DNA from: Sebastes aleutianus
Taxonomy: Eukaryota > Chordata > Actinopteri > Perciformes > Sebastidae
Assembly (NCBI GenBank): GCA_916700875.1
Contig: CAKAKS010000062.1
Span: forward strand, 6,660,373 to 6,724,372
Length of the DNA: 64,000 bases
Direction of reading: 5' to 3'
Below the pieces are notes generated by a model. The model had not been told where the DNA came from. It searched no databases and saw nothing but the letters and a program-made list of their open reading frames with translations. Positions 1 through 12,019 of the stretch are shown in pieces (position 1 is the first letter of the stretch; every line of letters begins with the position of its first letter). Position numbers and translations under genes: made by a program.

Positions 1-2080
1 GAGGACCGGATAACCTGAAACTGTCTCGACACTGGAGAAACTACAGTCCTCTAGACCGATCATTAAACAAGAGTCAAATATACATAATGGAGTTCTACTT
101 ACATGACTGTCCTCTGGCACACTGCCCTGTGTTTGGAGAATACAGAGGGAAAAGAGAGAAAAGTGAGAATCAGGAGATTAACTAGAGGAACATCCTTTAT
201 CCTTGAAGCGACACAACAGTGGGTCCCTTACAGAAGTGTAGGAGGCAGGTGAGGAGCAGCAGCGGCAGGTTGGGGGGTCTGGAGTCCATCCTGAGTGATG
301 CTGGTTCACTGCTGTAAGATTAAAATGCAGCTGCAGAAGGCCGACGAAACGGAGGCCAGAAGGGCGGTCAGACGGACGGAGAGAGGAAGGGAGAGGTGGA
401 GTGTGTGGGGGACAAACTTGTGGTGATTCAGGCAGTGGTGGTGGTGGTGAGGGGGGTGTTCCTCGTCTTATCATGTGCTGCTTGACTGGCCAGGAAATGG
501 TGGTCACTTCCTCAGGAATCGAGCATTTACCGTGTATTTATCAGTGTGCGAGAGAAGAGAAAAATTCAACAATAATGCACAAGAGCCTGGCAACTGTTTC
601 ACTTCTCTCTCAGCGTGGATCTGCTTAGGGTCTTACATTATTCAACAGTTTCATATGGATGACAACCATTTTGTGCAATGCTATGACTACATTTGGTAAC
701 ATCGGAGACTTTTGCTCTCCAGATAAAACAACAAACACATCAGGAATTATGCAACAACACTCACACTCCGCTCTCACCTCTTAAATTGTTAATGTCGTCC
801 GCTGTTTCTTTGCTGAGCTGCAGCGATTCCTACCGAGCCGTGGACCAATATGTAATTAAATATATGAAAAACATTCAGTGTTTTGACAACATCACCTACC
901 ACCTTACACCCCTTCTCCTCTCCTTCTCCTGTGCTCTTGTTAAAAACTCTTGAGATGAAACTATGATGGAGCCACTGAATCATTTATAGGACACAAACTG
1001 AGATCTTAGCATCTGCAGAGCGTGTAGAGATGATTTATATATGCTCAAGTGTTTGGGGCAATTTGGGGAGAAATACACAACATAAGAGAATGTCAGATTA
1101 ATTATGGCTACAGCTTGAGATATCAATCCTGCACTTAATCTACTATCTAGTCGTCGAGGAAATTAGACTTGAGTAGGCCGACGTTATTGTTGGACAGGTG
1201 TAGATTAATCTCATGACAGATATTGTAGTTGTCATGGGTGTGTTTCATCATCAAATGAAACTCCTTTTGCTATGGGAGTCCTCTGGGGAACAGTCACTCC
1301 ACTGAACACAGTATATTTCCCACAATATGGGAATATATGGGAATAATTTGTTGTCACAAATGCACATATATTTTAATAGAGAGTGTGGTTGCATTTGTGT
1401 TTAAAATCCAGATGTAGGTATGCAATGCTGTGCAGCATCCTGCAGTCCTCGACTGTGACCACTAAGAGCTGCTGAAGACCAACAGGAAAAAAAGGTCTGC
1501 TCTGCAGCTTTATCTGCATAATGCTCCCAGTCACTTTCATTTATGCCACATTTTTACAAACAACAATGTTTTCAGGCTGCACAGAAGTGCATTTTATCTG
1601 CTACAGAGCTGCTGCAGAGGTGACCTTGACGGGAGACCGCCATGTTATTCCAACATATAATGTCCTATCTGACTTGTTGGTTATAGCAGCACATAAGAAG
1701 TTCCACAGACTAGTTAAATCTGCTGTTGATGGAAGGATTTCTTAGCATTGCTAGTGGGCTAGGATGGTGCCATTTGTAAATACGTCCGTCAGAGTTCACT
1801 CAGCTTTCTAATAAGCATTTTAAAATACAAAGAGCACATACAGTAAGTAGGGTGTTGTTCTAAAATTTGAAGCATTGCACACGCAGAATGTGTATTTCAG
1901 GGTGGATGTTCATTTCAAGAAAGCTATCATGCTAGTTTACAATTGTTTCCTTTCAGACAGTTATTATGTATTCTTGAGTCCTCTCAAAGCGGATCATCAG
2001 ATCTAGGTCTGCATTAGTATACATAACATTACTTTGCTTAATATTAATCAGAAATATTAGCCCATGTTCATTCCCAGAGC
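1..2080. other. No gene or recognised repeat
   Basis: I see no exon, RNA gene or familiar repeat here. The only structured piece is a short GGT/GTG-rich tract around 431-452. Open frames are short, overlap on opposite strands and carry no recognisable motif. Confidence 0.5.
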
Positions 2081-2170
2081 CAGAGCCGGCCCTGACCAAT
2101 TTGGTGCCCTAGGCAAGATTTTAGCTGATGCCCTTAGCATCCAGGGGTGTTGCACAAAATTGTGGGCCCA
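2081..2170 (+). mobile_element. hAT-type transposon end (fragment)
   Basis: The stretch opens with CAGAGCCGGCCC at 2081, a sequence I know as the terminal inverted repeat of a hAT group in fish, followed by a GCCCTAGGCAAG motif that usually continues that end. No matching second terminus is visible downstream, so this is a truncated 5' end. The inner border is arbitrary. No transposase reading frame is present. Confidence 0.5.
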
Positions 2171-3559
2171 ATTAAAAGCCCAACCTAGTGTTTTAGTTTA
2201 ATTCACAACGTTAAGCACATGATTACTGCGACCGAAAAGTGACGTCGAGGGGAGTTGGGATGAGAATTTGTTGGAAATATATCCCCAACTACAATGCCCA
2301 CTTTGAAAGTTGTGTGTACCTGGTCAGTATTGGGATGTGGCCCATGCCAACAGGTCTGTATGAGTGGTCTTCCAACAGTGTCAGACAAAGTTTTTAGTGT
2401 GATTCTTAGCCCATTATAACCATTGCAGTACCTCATAACTGAGCTCACTGCAGTGGATGGCTCTGCTTGAGCCATTATCTGCTCACCTTCTCATTTCCAC
2501 TGAATTAACATTGGTTAGAGATCCATAGAGAGGGTTAGAGTTTAATTGTACATCAGCCGGATACACACTCAGGGGTGGAGCAGAGTTTTGAGGCTGGTTA
2601 GGCGGTGCGGCCAGTGGTAATGATGTGATAACTTGACATCATGACCTGTAATTATTTTGTCTTCTTGACATTTCAGCTTGATTTCTCTTCTCTCAAAATG
2701 CAGCAGACTTCTTAAACTGGATGATATTCCCTGCATGCGTTAACTGTATTTTCATGACTGTAAAGAGTGTCCGAGTGATTGATGGTGGCCATGGTAGTAC
2801 CATTGACACCGTCAGTTCTCGGTGGGTCCAGGGCGGCGCCGCCGTGATTGATGTCTTCGCCCTGGGCCTCATCCTGCCAGCACTTCTCTCAGACTGCCAA
2901 ACAGGTTCTGGCTCTGCTTCACACTGTAATATGGATCCCAGCGTGTTGAGATTCAACCGCTGCGATCATGCGTATCAACACAAACAATATTGCCTCTGCC
3001 AGAGATGATGACAGAGACAACAGGAGAAACAGCTTCCTCAATCAAAGAGGGTTTCTGTGTGCGTAAAAACTGAACATAATGAACTGTGCTGATGTTTCTC
3101 TGAATGGACATCCTACTGTAACACATGTATGAAGAGGAAGGGGAAATGAGATGAGTTAAAAACTAATTCAGACTCCTACTTTATTTGGGCCTAAGGGAAA
3201 TGTTGATGGATAATAAAACCCTCCATTGAAAGACATGAGACGGGTAATGTGTTTCTGCTCTGAGGCAAACATCTTCAGGGCCTAATTACAAGCAATCAGC
3301 TCAGGCTTTGTAGAAAATGTAGCCTGTACAGTCATGCAGTTGTGGTGGTTTTAGGGGACACATATTGGAACAAATGGTTTAATATGACAAACCAAAAGAG
3401 AGGAATTACACGTGGGAATTACTGTTTAAAAAATGGAACGCAATAGTTAAGGTTTGACTTGGTTAGGGTTAGAGTTAGAAAATATGCTTGCTTTATGCAA
3501 ATGTATGTATATACTGTATGTATTATTGTAAATTCCTTAACAACACAAAACAATGACAA
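2171..3559. other. No gene or recognised repeat
   Basis: Ordinary AT-rich sequence. The open frames at 2693-3008 overlap on both strands and show no domain, and I recognise no repeat family. Confidence 0.45.
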
Positions 3560-4068
3560 ATATTGTCCAGAAACCCTCACAGGTACTGCATTTAGCATTA
3601 CAAATATGCTCAAATCATAACATGGCAAACTGCAGCCCAACAGGCAACAACAGCTGTCAGTGTGTCAGTGCGCTGACTTGACTATGACTTGCCAAAAACT
3701 GCATGTGATTATCATAAAGTGGGCATGTCTGTAAAGGGGAGACTCGTGGGTACCCATAGAACCCATTTTCATTCACATATATTGAGTTCAGAGGTCAAGG
3801 GACCCCTTTGAAAACGGCCATACCAGTTTTTCCTCGCCATCATTTTGCGTAAATTTGGAGCGTTATTTAAGCTCTTTCGCAACAATCTAGTATGACAATG
3901 GATTCATTCGGGTTTTCTAGTTTCATATGATGTGAGGATCTTCGCTCTAGCTTTAAAACTGAGCCCGCTATATCCTAAAAATCGCAAGTTGCGTTGATAC
4001 GTCAAGGAAATTAGTGTTGTTAAAACAAATTTGCGTTTGCACACAGTTGCGTAACTTTGACAGTCCTA
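3560..4068 (+). mobile_element. 3' end of a dispersed fish TIR repeat
   Basis: The segment contains several phrases I recognise from a very common percomorph repeat: CATAAAGTGGGCATGTCTG near 3715, GGGTACCCATAGAACCC near 3749 and AGGTCAAGGGACCCC near 3791. It ends in AACTTTGACAGTCCTA at 4053-4068, whose reverse complement (TAGGACTGTCAAAG) is the expected hAT-like terminus. The left border is fuzzy because the 5' terminus is missing. No coding capacity is seen, so the copy is non-autonomous and truncated. Confidence 0.6.
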
Positions 4069-4099
4069 ATAATAAAGTTATTGACAGTTACGTGGTATA

Positions 4100-4290
4100 A
4101 CGAGTATAACAAGCGAGAAAGTCCACTATGGGCGGGCATGCGGGGAAGTGGATGGGTGCAAGAAACACCAGACTTTCCCCCAGGAGGCCGCGGTTAGTGT
4201 CCCTAAAAGTCAACGTTCACTTACATTGTAATTTTAAGACAAACCATTATGTTTTTTTTACTAAACCTAACCAAGTAGCTTTGTTGCATT
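4100..4290 (-). mobile_element. AACAAAAC-core repeat, relic copy
   Basis: On the minus strand this carries the core shared by seven other places in the window: GCAACAAAGCTACTTGGTTA (4268-4287, reverse strand) followed by the TTTAGT and guanine-poor linker. The upstream half holds the GTGGATGGGT and GACTTTC..CAGGAGG elements that accompany the core elsewhere. Terminal inverted repeats are not evident here, so this is a decayed copy with approximate borders. The open frame across it (4128-4607) is not a gene. Confidence 0.5.
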
Positions 4291-4405
4291 TTTTTTTTGT
4301 TTCATTTAATTTAATTTGCAACATTTGTTATTACGAAAGGTCATGGTCATTTGCTCTCGCCATAATTGCTACGGCCGTTAGAGAGCTTTCTCACTTGGAC
4401 GTAAA

Positions 4406-4437
4406 CATATGTCGTTTCGGGGCTGAAACGACATATG
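4406..4437. repeat. Perfect 13-bp hairpin
   Basis: CATATGTCGTTTC at 4406-4418 is followed after six bases by its exact reverse complement at 4425-4437. It lies just beyond the AACAAAAC-core relic and may be part of that element's decayed end. Nothing else suggests a function such as a microRNA precursor, since the stem is too short. Confidence 0.7.
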
Positions 4438-4470
4438 CTGCTGTTCTTCTTGGGAGGACAAGTCTTGTAA

Positions 4471-6107
4471 AAACTTTCCACAGTTTTTTTATGTACAACT
4501 TAAACGTGAATAAAACAGGTGGATATAAACTCACTCAATGGCACACTATATTGTATATAAGACCTTCAGCTTTAGAGTGTTTGCTGTCTGCAGATCCATC
4601 CGACTGACTAATGTTGACTTTACAAAGCCACTCTCCATCTCCTCCCTGGCATGGTGTGTTTTGACAGAGTGCAGCCAGTTGCGTCCCCAGAGAGCCTCTG
4701 CGCCTGAGCGGCAGGGATGACCCAAGACTGGAAACACTGCGGATGAAGGACAACATGGAGAGGTTTCTGCCTCTGGCACAACAGCCTGCAGGACGCAGGG
4801 AGCGTGTTGCTACAAGGCAAAGCTTTGAGGCTACGAGTCCCACATAACCTCACGCCCAACCACAACTCCATCTATCTTTCACCAACTGTCCGTCTGTTCA
4901 AGTGTCTGTTTCACTAATTTAGCACAGGGACTTTAAATTCATACTTTTCATTCCTACATTTTTTCCTTCCACTCTTTTTTTTTCTAAATAGGTCTTATGA
5001 CTGACTTTCTCTCACTCTCTGTCTCTTCTGTCCTCCCCTCTCCACCCACCTCATATCTGCTGAATCAATAATAAATGATCTGAGAGGCTTGGCTGTGACA
5101 GGCTCTCTGCATCGACTCTCTCAGGGTTAGAAGCAGACAATGCTCCAGGTCCTGGTACAGCAGCGGGTATACAGTAGGACAATGAGGCAGAGAGGACAGA
5201 AAGGAGAAGTCATGCTCATCGTTCCGTACTGCGGGTCATTAACGGTGAGCTTTCACGGATGTGTGCATCACGGCACAGCCGGCCTTCAAACCTCTTCGAT
5301 GCAGCACATGTATCCGTGGCATGCAGTATGTGGACAGCTCCATCTGAAACTCCACAGGGGACTATTGCTCTGAGAAACCTGCTGTGTGTTCACTCCCAAC
5401 AAAAACCTGGATCCAAGGCCTCCTCTGTTCACATGCTGGTTTGAACATGAGCTCATTCTTTTTCTCTCTCCTCCTCTTTTTTTGTTTTTAGGGCTCTGTT
5501 AGATCTACCCTGCTGAAGTGTCCTTGAGCAATACACTCCAGGGGTGCTGTTCTGTTGCACATCCTGGTGAGTCAGAGCGAGGCGGAGAGAGGATCACATC
5601 TGTGTGACTCTCAAGATCTATTATGCATGCATCAAAGAACATAAACAGTAATTGCCCTGTAACTCAATCAGTTCTTCTGAAACAGCTTATCTTTTCTCTC
5701 ATTAGAGGGGCAAAAAAGAGAGAGAGACATCGAGGCTGTGATCTCTAAAACTATAGCCAGGTTTACATGCAAATGTAGCCCAAATTTGAACCAAATTTCC
5801 AGAAAATCTGCAAAAGAAAATGCTAATTATGTGCATTTCCATCCCCTATGGTTATACGGAAATAAGGAGTTGGGTGCATCAAGATGGTGCTAATTCTCCA
5901 GTTTGGTGCCATTAAATCATTGCAGAGGAAGAGGGTTCAACGAGATGATGTAATTAAAAGAGCGCCGGTCAAACCTCAAATGGTGGAGAACCATGAGGAA
6001 AATATGATGGAAATATGACATGTCTGTTTGTTTCATCTATTAATTTGAAGAAGGTTACAGTGTAATTTCTGAATACACGGTAGGTTGCCTGATGGAGGTA
6101 TAGAAAG
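4471..6107. other. No gene; possible SINE scrap at 5508-5545
   Basis: Overlapping open frames at 4535-4871 and 5140-5444 have no recognisable domains. At 5508-5545 the words GAAGTGTCCTTGAGCAA and CACTCC resemble the body of the tRNA-derived SINE found at 10085, but the tRNA-like head is absent, so I only note it. The rest is featureless. Confidence 0.35.
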
Positions 6108-6701
6108 GTGCAGGGATGACATGTTTTTGTAGGCCAACCAGGAAGTTAGCATCGCCCTGGTTCCCTCCACTAAAAGCCAATAGGATTTTTCCATTGGGTT
6201 TTGGATTATTGCAGAAAATAATCTCTGTGGCAAATGAAACGTTTATGATACTTACACGTTTTGTTCAGCAAGATAACCTCCACAAATGAACACCACTTTT
6301 ATGATTTTTAAAGTGTGAATGCAACCGCCGGAAGTAAAAAGCTAACGTTAGGCTATAGACAAACTACACCACGGTCGCATGAGCGCGAGTATACACAACG
6401 AGGCTGTAAAGGAGGACGAGTCGGCGTGATGACGTTTAGTAGTCTCATTTAGCCACTTGTTAGCAACCGCCTTTTTAAATACACGTAAAAGCTTCAAAAT
6501 TCACGAGTGGGATATTTACTGACGTACTTCATGTTGTAGAACAAAACGTTAAAATCTCTTCAGCTTGTTTTAACCACAGACCTTATTTCAGGCATCAAAC
6601 TAAAAACCCATTTACAAAACCAATTGACATCCAGATAACGGGAACAGGAAGTGCTGAAATGCTAACTCATTTCCGGGGTTTACGACTCATTCCTGCAGCA
6701 C
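6108..6701 (+). mobile_element. 594-bp non-autonomous TIR element
   Basis: The element starts GTGCAGGGATGA and ends TCATTCCTGCAGCAC, so the termini are imperfect inverted repeats (GTGC..AGGNATGA). Its interior, including AAGTTAGCATCGCCCTGG near 6143 and AAAGCTAACGTTAGGC near 6339, is familiar to me as a dispersed fish repeat. There is no open frame long enough for a transposase. No clear target duplication flanks it. It is likely a full-length MITE-like copy of unassigned superfamily. Confidence 0.6.
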
Positions 6702-8217
6702 TTCGATAGTTTTGTTTGACTCAAACATTTGGAGAGCTTGTAGAATCAGACAGGAAAACAGCAGACGAGGAGCCTCAGCGGTGTGAGCGTTGGCGGAGGA
6801 AAAAAGCTCTAAATAGCCTCCTCAGAACAGAGGCTCTCCCGAGAGGAGAATCTTTCTTTGGGTTCTCGTACATCATGAGATGGATGCTGGTTCGCCTTCA
6901 AAGTAAAAGTGCTGACACACTGAAGTCAAGAAGGGGAGGCAGAGAGGAGCCTCACGATCCGTCATGCAGGCCTATTGTCAGCGTTCCTACCTCAGATGCT
7001 CACACAAGGCCGTGTTTTTGCATGCAATGTGTCGAAAACCTGTTTTGGATTGTTGTTCCAGACAAAATCTTACTGTATGTGCTACTCCCAGCAGCCACTG
7101 CGGCGTCAGCCACTGAAGTTATCAACTCCCAGTAGAGGGCAGGGCTCAGTTAATCATGATGGTTCTGATTAAATCATGCATTTAACCTCAGTGTTTAGCT
7201 CAGTTAAAATCCTGTGGTCTCTATCACAGTGCTAGGGCATCTGGCAGAGCCCACTCACAATCAATACGAGCATTATGTTAATTCATCGGCTCTCCTCAGG
7301 ACTCATTTAGAGTTATAGAAACTGCAAACGTGTTTGTGTGCCTGCCACTACTGCCAACGGGAATACTGAAATGTTTCAGGCTGCAAATGTGTCAAAATAC
7401 GTAACTTTTAAGCTTTTTTTCACCGTTGAAACATGAAACCACTCAGCAAATACAGACAGGAATACAGCTGGAGGTACAAGGCCTGGCATTTTTGCTTGTT
7501 TTCTCCGTAAATGTCAATTTTTAAAAAGGAAAATACCAGCACACGGGAGAGAAGCAGTCGGGGAGAAGTGTCTTAAAAGTAAAAGGGAAGTGGGGGGTAA
7601 GTCATTTATTACAGTGAGTTAGCACGGAGCGTTGCATAACTCGCAGCCTTGGCTGGCGTTGGCCTTTATAGCAGAACAATGTGTCTCATTTGGGAGGAAC
7701 ACTAATTAGCTGGGAAAAAAAAGTGGGACGAAATTAAGTTAAAATGGATGTTGCAGGTTCGGAGTTGCCCTCTGCCACCTCTTGGCAAACTAAATGCTGA
7801 AAAATTACAGCATGATTTTTAAGTGGCTGTGTTTATTTCAGCGGAGCATAAATTATAGAGGACTTAGTGTTTTTAGTCTCATCAGAAAACAAGTTAATCA
7901 AGCTGTACTTGAAGATGGAAGAAAGGGAGGGGCAGGCAGGAAGAAACAAAAAGTCTTATTTACTGCCAACAAGCCCCTGTCACATGTACCAGAAGTGACT
8001 GCAGGAGGCCAATTAAATACTCAATCCCTGCAGCACCATAAATAATTAAGGTCGTCAGAATAGATGTAAAATGTTTTGTGTGATGGTTTCCCAATGTCAC
8101 AGTTTGCAAAGGAAAAGTCAATAGGTCTAAACATCCTAGAGTTGATGGAGTTGTTTTATCTGTGGAAACCATTGATATTTTGTACAATGTTTGAGTTTTT
8201 AAGGTGCTGAAAATAAT
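6702..8217. other. No gene or recognised repeat
   Basis: The open frame at 6716-7135 starts from TTG rather than ATG, has no recognisable domain, and is flanked by no splice-like pattern I would trust. The remainder is ordinary single-copy-looking sequence. Confidence 0.4.
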
Positions 8218-8567
8218 TTAAAGGTGCAGTGTGTAGGACCTGGCGGCATCTAGAGGCGAGGTTGCAGATTGCAATCAACTGAAACTTCTCCCATTTTCCA
8301 AGTGTGTAGGAGAACTACAGTGGCCGACGTGAAAACACGAATGGCCCAGAGTGTTTGGTTTGCCCGTTCTGGGCTCCTGTAGAAATATGGCGGACTCCAT
8401 GAAGAGGACCTGATCCCTATGTAGATATAAACGGTAAAAAAGGGTATTCTAAGGTAACTAAAACACAACGATTCTTATTTTTAGGTACACTAAAGGAAAC
8501 ATGGTTAATAATATTATATTCCATTCTGCCAATAGATCCCCCTAAATGTTACACACTGTTCCTTTAA
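8218..8567 (+). mobile_element. TTAAAGG-ended element, family A, copy 1
   Basis: Termini TTAAAGGTGCAGTGTGTA and, reversed, TTAAAGGAACAGTGTGTA form an inverted repeat around a 350-bp non-coding interior. Landmarks inside are GCAATCAACTGAAACTTCTC, ATATGGCGGA and GAAGAGGACCTGATCCC. The same order occurs in the copy at 10297, which proves a dispersed family. A non-autonomous DNA transposon. No gene is encoded. Confidence 0.8.
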
Positions 8568-9299
8568 CGCTGCTAACGGACATTCTTAAAGTGAAACACC
8601 ACCCAAAAGCCACAATCCTTGAGTATAAAACATAAACTATAAGCATGAAAAGTGGTTGTAAAACATTTGTTGCTTCTTTGTGGAGGGCAGTTGTTCACTT
8701 TTCTTTATATTTATTTATATCAAACTTCTACTCAGCTGTGCTCGGCTTTGTTTATAGGAAGTTCAACATTAGGTTAGCCAAAGATTAAGCTAGGACAGAG
8801 CCATTGCTGTTTCCACTACTGATCTCTGTCTCTTATGTAGATGTTTTTCATTTCTTAGTGAAGCCCTTTGCAACACAATCTTGCAGGAGAGACCCTGCAT
8901 GAATAAAATTTGATTTAACAGTCATCTATTTCTCTGGATACCTGTGTTAAGAAATTTGTTCCATTTCGTCATTTTTACTTTTTATTTCATCATCTGTATA
9001 TAAAAGCGTAGAGTCGAAGTGCTCAACTCAAAATCTCGTCTCAGGATGAGGAACAAAGGCTCATCAGGATAGCCCACCACACACACACTCACTAAAATAT
9101 TCATCTTAATTCAGTTATAAATGAATAGAAATCCAATTTAAAATCCAATTAATGTGGCTGCAGAGCCTATAAGGCTAATGTAACTGCTATCTATGAAAAT
9201 GTGCAGAAATCCATATAGCAAAAATTACAGAGCTGCACAGCCGCAGATAACGTTCAACGTTTTCAGTCAGACATCACTCGATCTAACATTACAGGCAGA
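8568..9299. other. No gene or recognised repeat
   Basis: AT-rich sequence with no familiar repeat. The last 80 bases could be the 5' leader of the broken transposase gene that follows, but nothing shows this directly. Confidence 0.4.
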
Positions 9300-9536
9300 A
9301 TGGCGACCAGGCATAAGAGTGATGTTTGGAAGTATTTCGACACACTAAACAAAATGAATGTGCAGTGCAAGCTATGTAATGTTAAACTTTCATATCACAG
9401 AACAACTAGTTTGATGATTAACGGTTTGTGCATCAAGCACAAGGAGAAATCAATGGAGACAGATAATGGGCAATCTCTCATCACCTTATTTGCTAGCAGT
9501 GTTAGCACACACGATTGTGAAATGCGAGTTTGGTAG
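9300..9536 (+). pseudogene. BED zinc-finger fragment of a hAT-type transposase
   Basis: The 78-codon frame begins with ATG. Residues 1-48 read like a BED zinc finger: conserved aromatic residues W10 and F13, a Cys pair C23-x2-C26, and a final histidine H47 in a KHKEK tail. BED fingers bind DNA at the N-terminus of hAT transposases and derived ZBED proteins. The first zinc-ligand histidine expected about five residues before H47 is replaced by Gly42 in the sequence MINGLCIKH, so the finger is probably dead. No catalytic or dimerisation domain follows: the frame stops at 9536 and a different repeat begins at once. I read it as the remnant of an old hAT copy rather than a host gene. Confidence 0.65.
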
Positions 9537-9539
9537 AAT

Positions 9540-9937
9540 TTCTGTTGCCTCCGCACAGCTCTCAACATAGCGACAGCTGAGCCGGTGGCTCGTAGCTAAC
9601 ATTGAAAACAAAGGCAACACTGCTGACAGAGCTAACAATGTTAACCTGGGGGGGAACCGGAGGGTGTGTGCTACACTTCCGCGCTGGCGCCGTCGGTCGG
9701 GACGGCGTTATCAGCTGTGAGTGCCATATGAGTGGTGGCCATGAGCTAGCCAGTGGGGCACGCTCACATGCACGAACATGCACTAAAAGCACGCGTAGCC
9801 GGCCTGGATATGTCAACAAAGCACGGAGAAGCTCTAATTATAACACACACAGAGGGAGAGAGACTTCATTCTCTGCTCAGGTAGACATTACTCCTCTATA
9901 TCTTTACATAGACATATCATATAGAGCACCTTTAATG
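9540..9937 (+). mobile_element. CACCTTTAA-ended repeat, family M, copy 1
   Basis: Shared with 12020-12460 and 57515-57800: words such as CAGCTCTCAACAT, GCTGACAGAGCTAACA, GTCGGGACGGCGTTATCAGC and CATTCTCTGCTCAGGTAG occur in the same order. It ends AGAGCACCTTTAA (reverse TTAAAGGTGC), the same terminal motif as families A, B, C, E and J. The left terminus is not recognisable. Non-coding, so non-autonomous. It directly abuts the BED fragment. Confidence 0.65.
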
Positions 9938-10084
9938 TTTGTGGATATGTTTTTTTTTTATGTAGGCTAATCTCTGGGCAGCAAAGAAGGGTAGGCTTAC
10001 CCCTACCCGCATTTTTGCTTGGGTGTTCATGTCGGACCCTATTCTTAAGTTAGATTTTATTTTGTGAGTACTCTTATGTATACT

Positions 10085-10290
10085 GGGGCGGCTGTAGCTC
10101 AGTAGAGTGGTCGTCCTTCAACCACAAGGTTGGCGGTTCAATCTCCAGTTCCTACTGTGTAGATGTTGAAGTGTCCTTGAGCGAAACACTGCTTTACAGC
10201 AGCTCACTGCTTAGGATGGGTTAAATGCAGAGGTCAAATTTCATGTATAAACCTGTATGTGACGAATCTAATGAAGTTCAAGAGTATGGA
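10085..10290 (+). mobile_element. tRNA-derived SINE
   Basis: The head looks like a tRNA gene: an A-box-like TAGCTCAGTAGAGTGG at 10095-10110 and a B-box-like GGTTCAATC at 10135-10143, the internal RNA polymerase III promoter. The two ends of the tRNA-like part do not pair as an acceptor stem, so it is not a functional tRNA. The body has GAAGTGTCCTTGAGC and GGGTTAAATGCAGAGG, which I know from a widespread fish SINE. The 3' border near 10290 is approximate. Confidence 0.75.
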
Positions 10291-10296
10291 AATTAC

Positions 10297-10752
10297 TTAA
10301 AGGTCCAGTAATCTGGCAGTATCTACTGTATAGCGGTTAGATGAGGAGATTGCAACCAACTGAAGCCTCTCGTGTGTGCAAAGTGTGTTGGAGAGCAACG
10401 GTGGCCAACGCGAATGTCCCTGTCTAGAGCCAGTTGGAGCAGAGTCTGTGCGTAGTATGTGTGTGTACGTGGGAAGCAAGAGGAACAGAGCGGCGGTGAC
10501 GACAGCGAGTAACGTCATCAACTCCAGCCTAAGCAGGAAGAATTAACAGAGTTTGTTTTGTCCGTTCCGGGCTACTGTTGAAACATGGCGGTGCAACGTG
10601 AAGAGGACCTGCTCCCTATGGCTCATTAAAAAGGTAACGAAAACACAACAAGTCTTATTATCAGGTCATTATACCCTAGAAAACATACTTATTAATATTA
10701 TATTACATTTCTGCCAATTGATGCCCCTAATTGTTACACACCGGTACTTTAA
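10297..10752 (+). mobile_element. TTAAAGG-ended element, family A, copy 2
   Basis: Same order of blocks as 8218-8567: GAGGAGATTGCAACCAACTG, GGGCTACTGTTGAAACATGG, GAAGAGGACCTGCTCCC, then TGTTACACACCGGTACTTTAA at the end (split here by family drift). It is about 106 bp longer because of extra sequence near 10410-10550. The termini are more diverged than in copy 1, so it is probably older. It starts directly after the SINE tail. Confidence 0.7.
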
Positions 10753-12019
10753 AATGCCCATCCTATTATCAAAACTGGAAAGGCTCATTAGGAGGAAGGA
10801 ATAAATGGAATGAGGGAGAAAAGACAGAATGCTATAGGTGAGAGGCAGAGGGAGAACACATGAACTGCAGCACTTGTCTGCCTGAGGAGACTGATTACAG
10901 TACTAAGTGGAGGTGAATGTCTCTCAGCCCCAACATGGAAATGAGACCCAGCAGGGGAGCCAGAGGGATCGGACAGATGAGGAATAAAGGACGCTGGAAT
11001 AAGACGGAGAAGAGGTACAACATGGTTTAACAAGGGCATTTCTTTTTCTCCTGAGAATATAATTACAGACCAGACTACTGACGCCACAAACTAGTAAATA
11101 ATGAAGATGTTATGTTAAATGTTATGTAATCTATTGGTTTTGAAACTTTATTCCAGCCATTCAAATGTGACTACAATGAGACATTCCTTCTATTCATCTC
11201 CTCTCTGCAGGAACATTCACAGTGAAATAAACAGACAACCAAGTATGCGCAAAGTGACCTTGGAGCTGCTTCATGGCGGATCCAAGCACAGAAAGTATTC
11301 AGTGAATGACGGGGATTTTTGTTTAAGAATGATTAGAGAACATTTTGACCGGAATATAATGAAACTGTAACCATGGCAACGGCTCTGGTGATAATGAGGA
11401 AGCTGTCAGAAGGCCTGTCTACCTTTGTCTGTGAACAACAGCAGGATGAAAAGATGGGAATGAATTCCTTTGATTTCACCGGTCTAATGGGACCAACCGC
11501 AGGAGGAAGGATGAACCTTTGTTATGTTACATGGAGTCAAAAGGAAAGATGACAAAGGGGGGAGGGGTTGAACATGCTGTGTCCCCTCATGTTGACTTTA
11601 TCCACAGAGACACCGTTTGTTTTCAGTCAAAATGACAGCTTTCGGTTTGAGCGTTCACAGCCAGTCAGCCTGGTCTCCTCCAGTAGCATTCAGTTACTTT
11701 GAACATGAAAAAAACTGTTCAAATCTACTTTCTACGTAGCCCTCTGTATCCGTCCCATAGTGGAAAAGCATTCACCCCTGGTGGCTGGACACTATAGACA
11801 GTAGTCTTCTATACATATCTTCCGATCACCGGTGGCAGCATTGAGTGCAGCTGAGACTCAGTGTCAGTGAGTAAGGAAGGAACCCTGCACCATATTTGAC
11901 TTGATGATTTGCATCGACTTAAACAGAAGAAATGGAGTAAATCCTGTTTTTTGTTACCTCCTAACATTGTTTTCTCCCCACCTTTTAACAATGGACGGTT
12001 TATTAAATGTGTTAAATAC
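10753..12019. other. No gene or recognised repeat
   Basis: Overlapping frames at 10788-11087 (minus) and 11119-11370 (plus) show no domain. The rest is unremarkable. Confidence 0.45.

Noticed and set aside
4535..4871. Cluster of four overlapping frames as an exon
   Set aside because: Open frames on both strands in several phases reflect local low stop density. No motif or splice pattern supports one of them.
10085..10160. Functional tRNA gene
   Set aside because: A and B boxes are present, but the ends do not form an acceptor stem and a SINE body follows.
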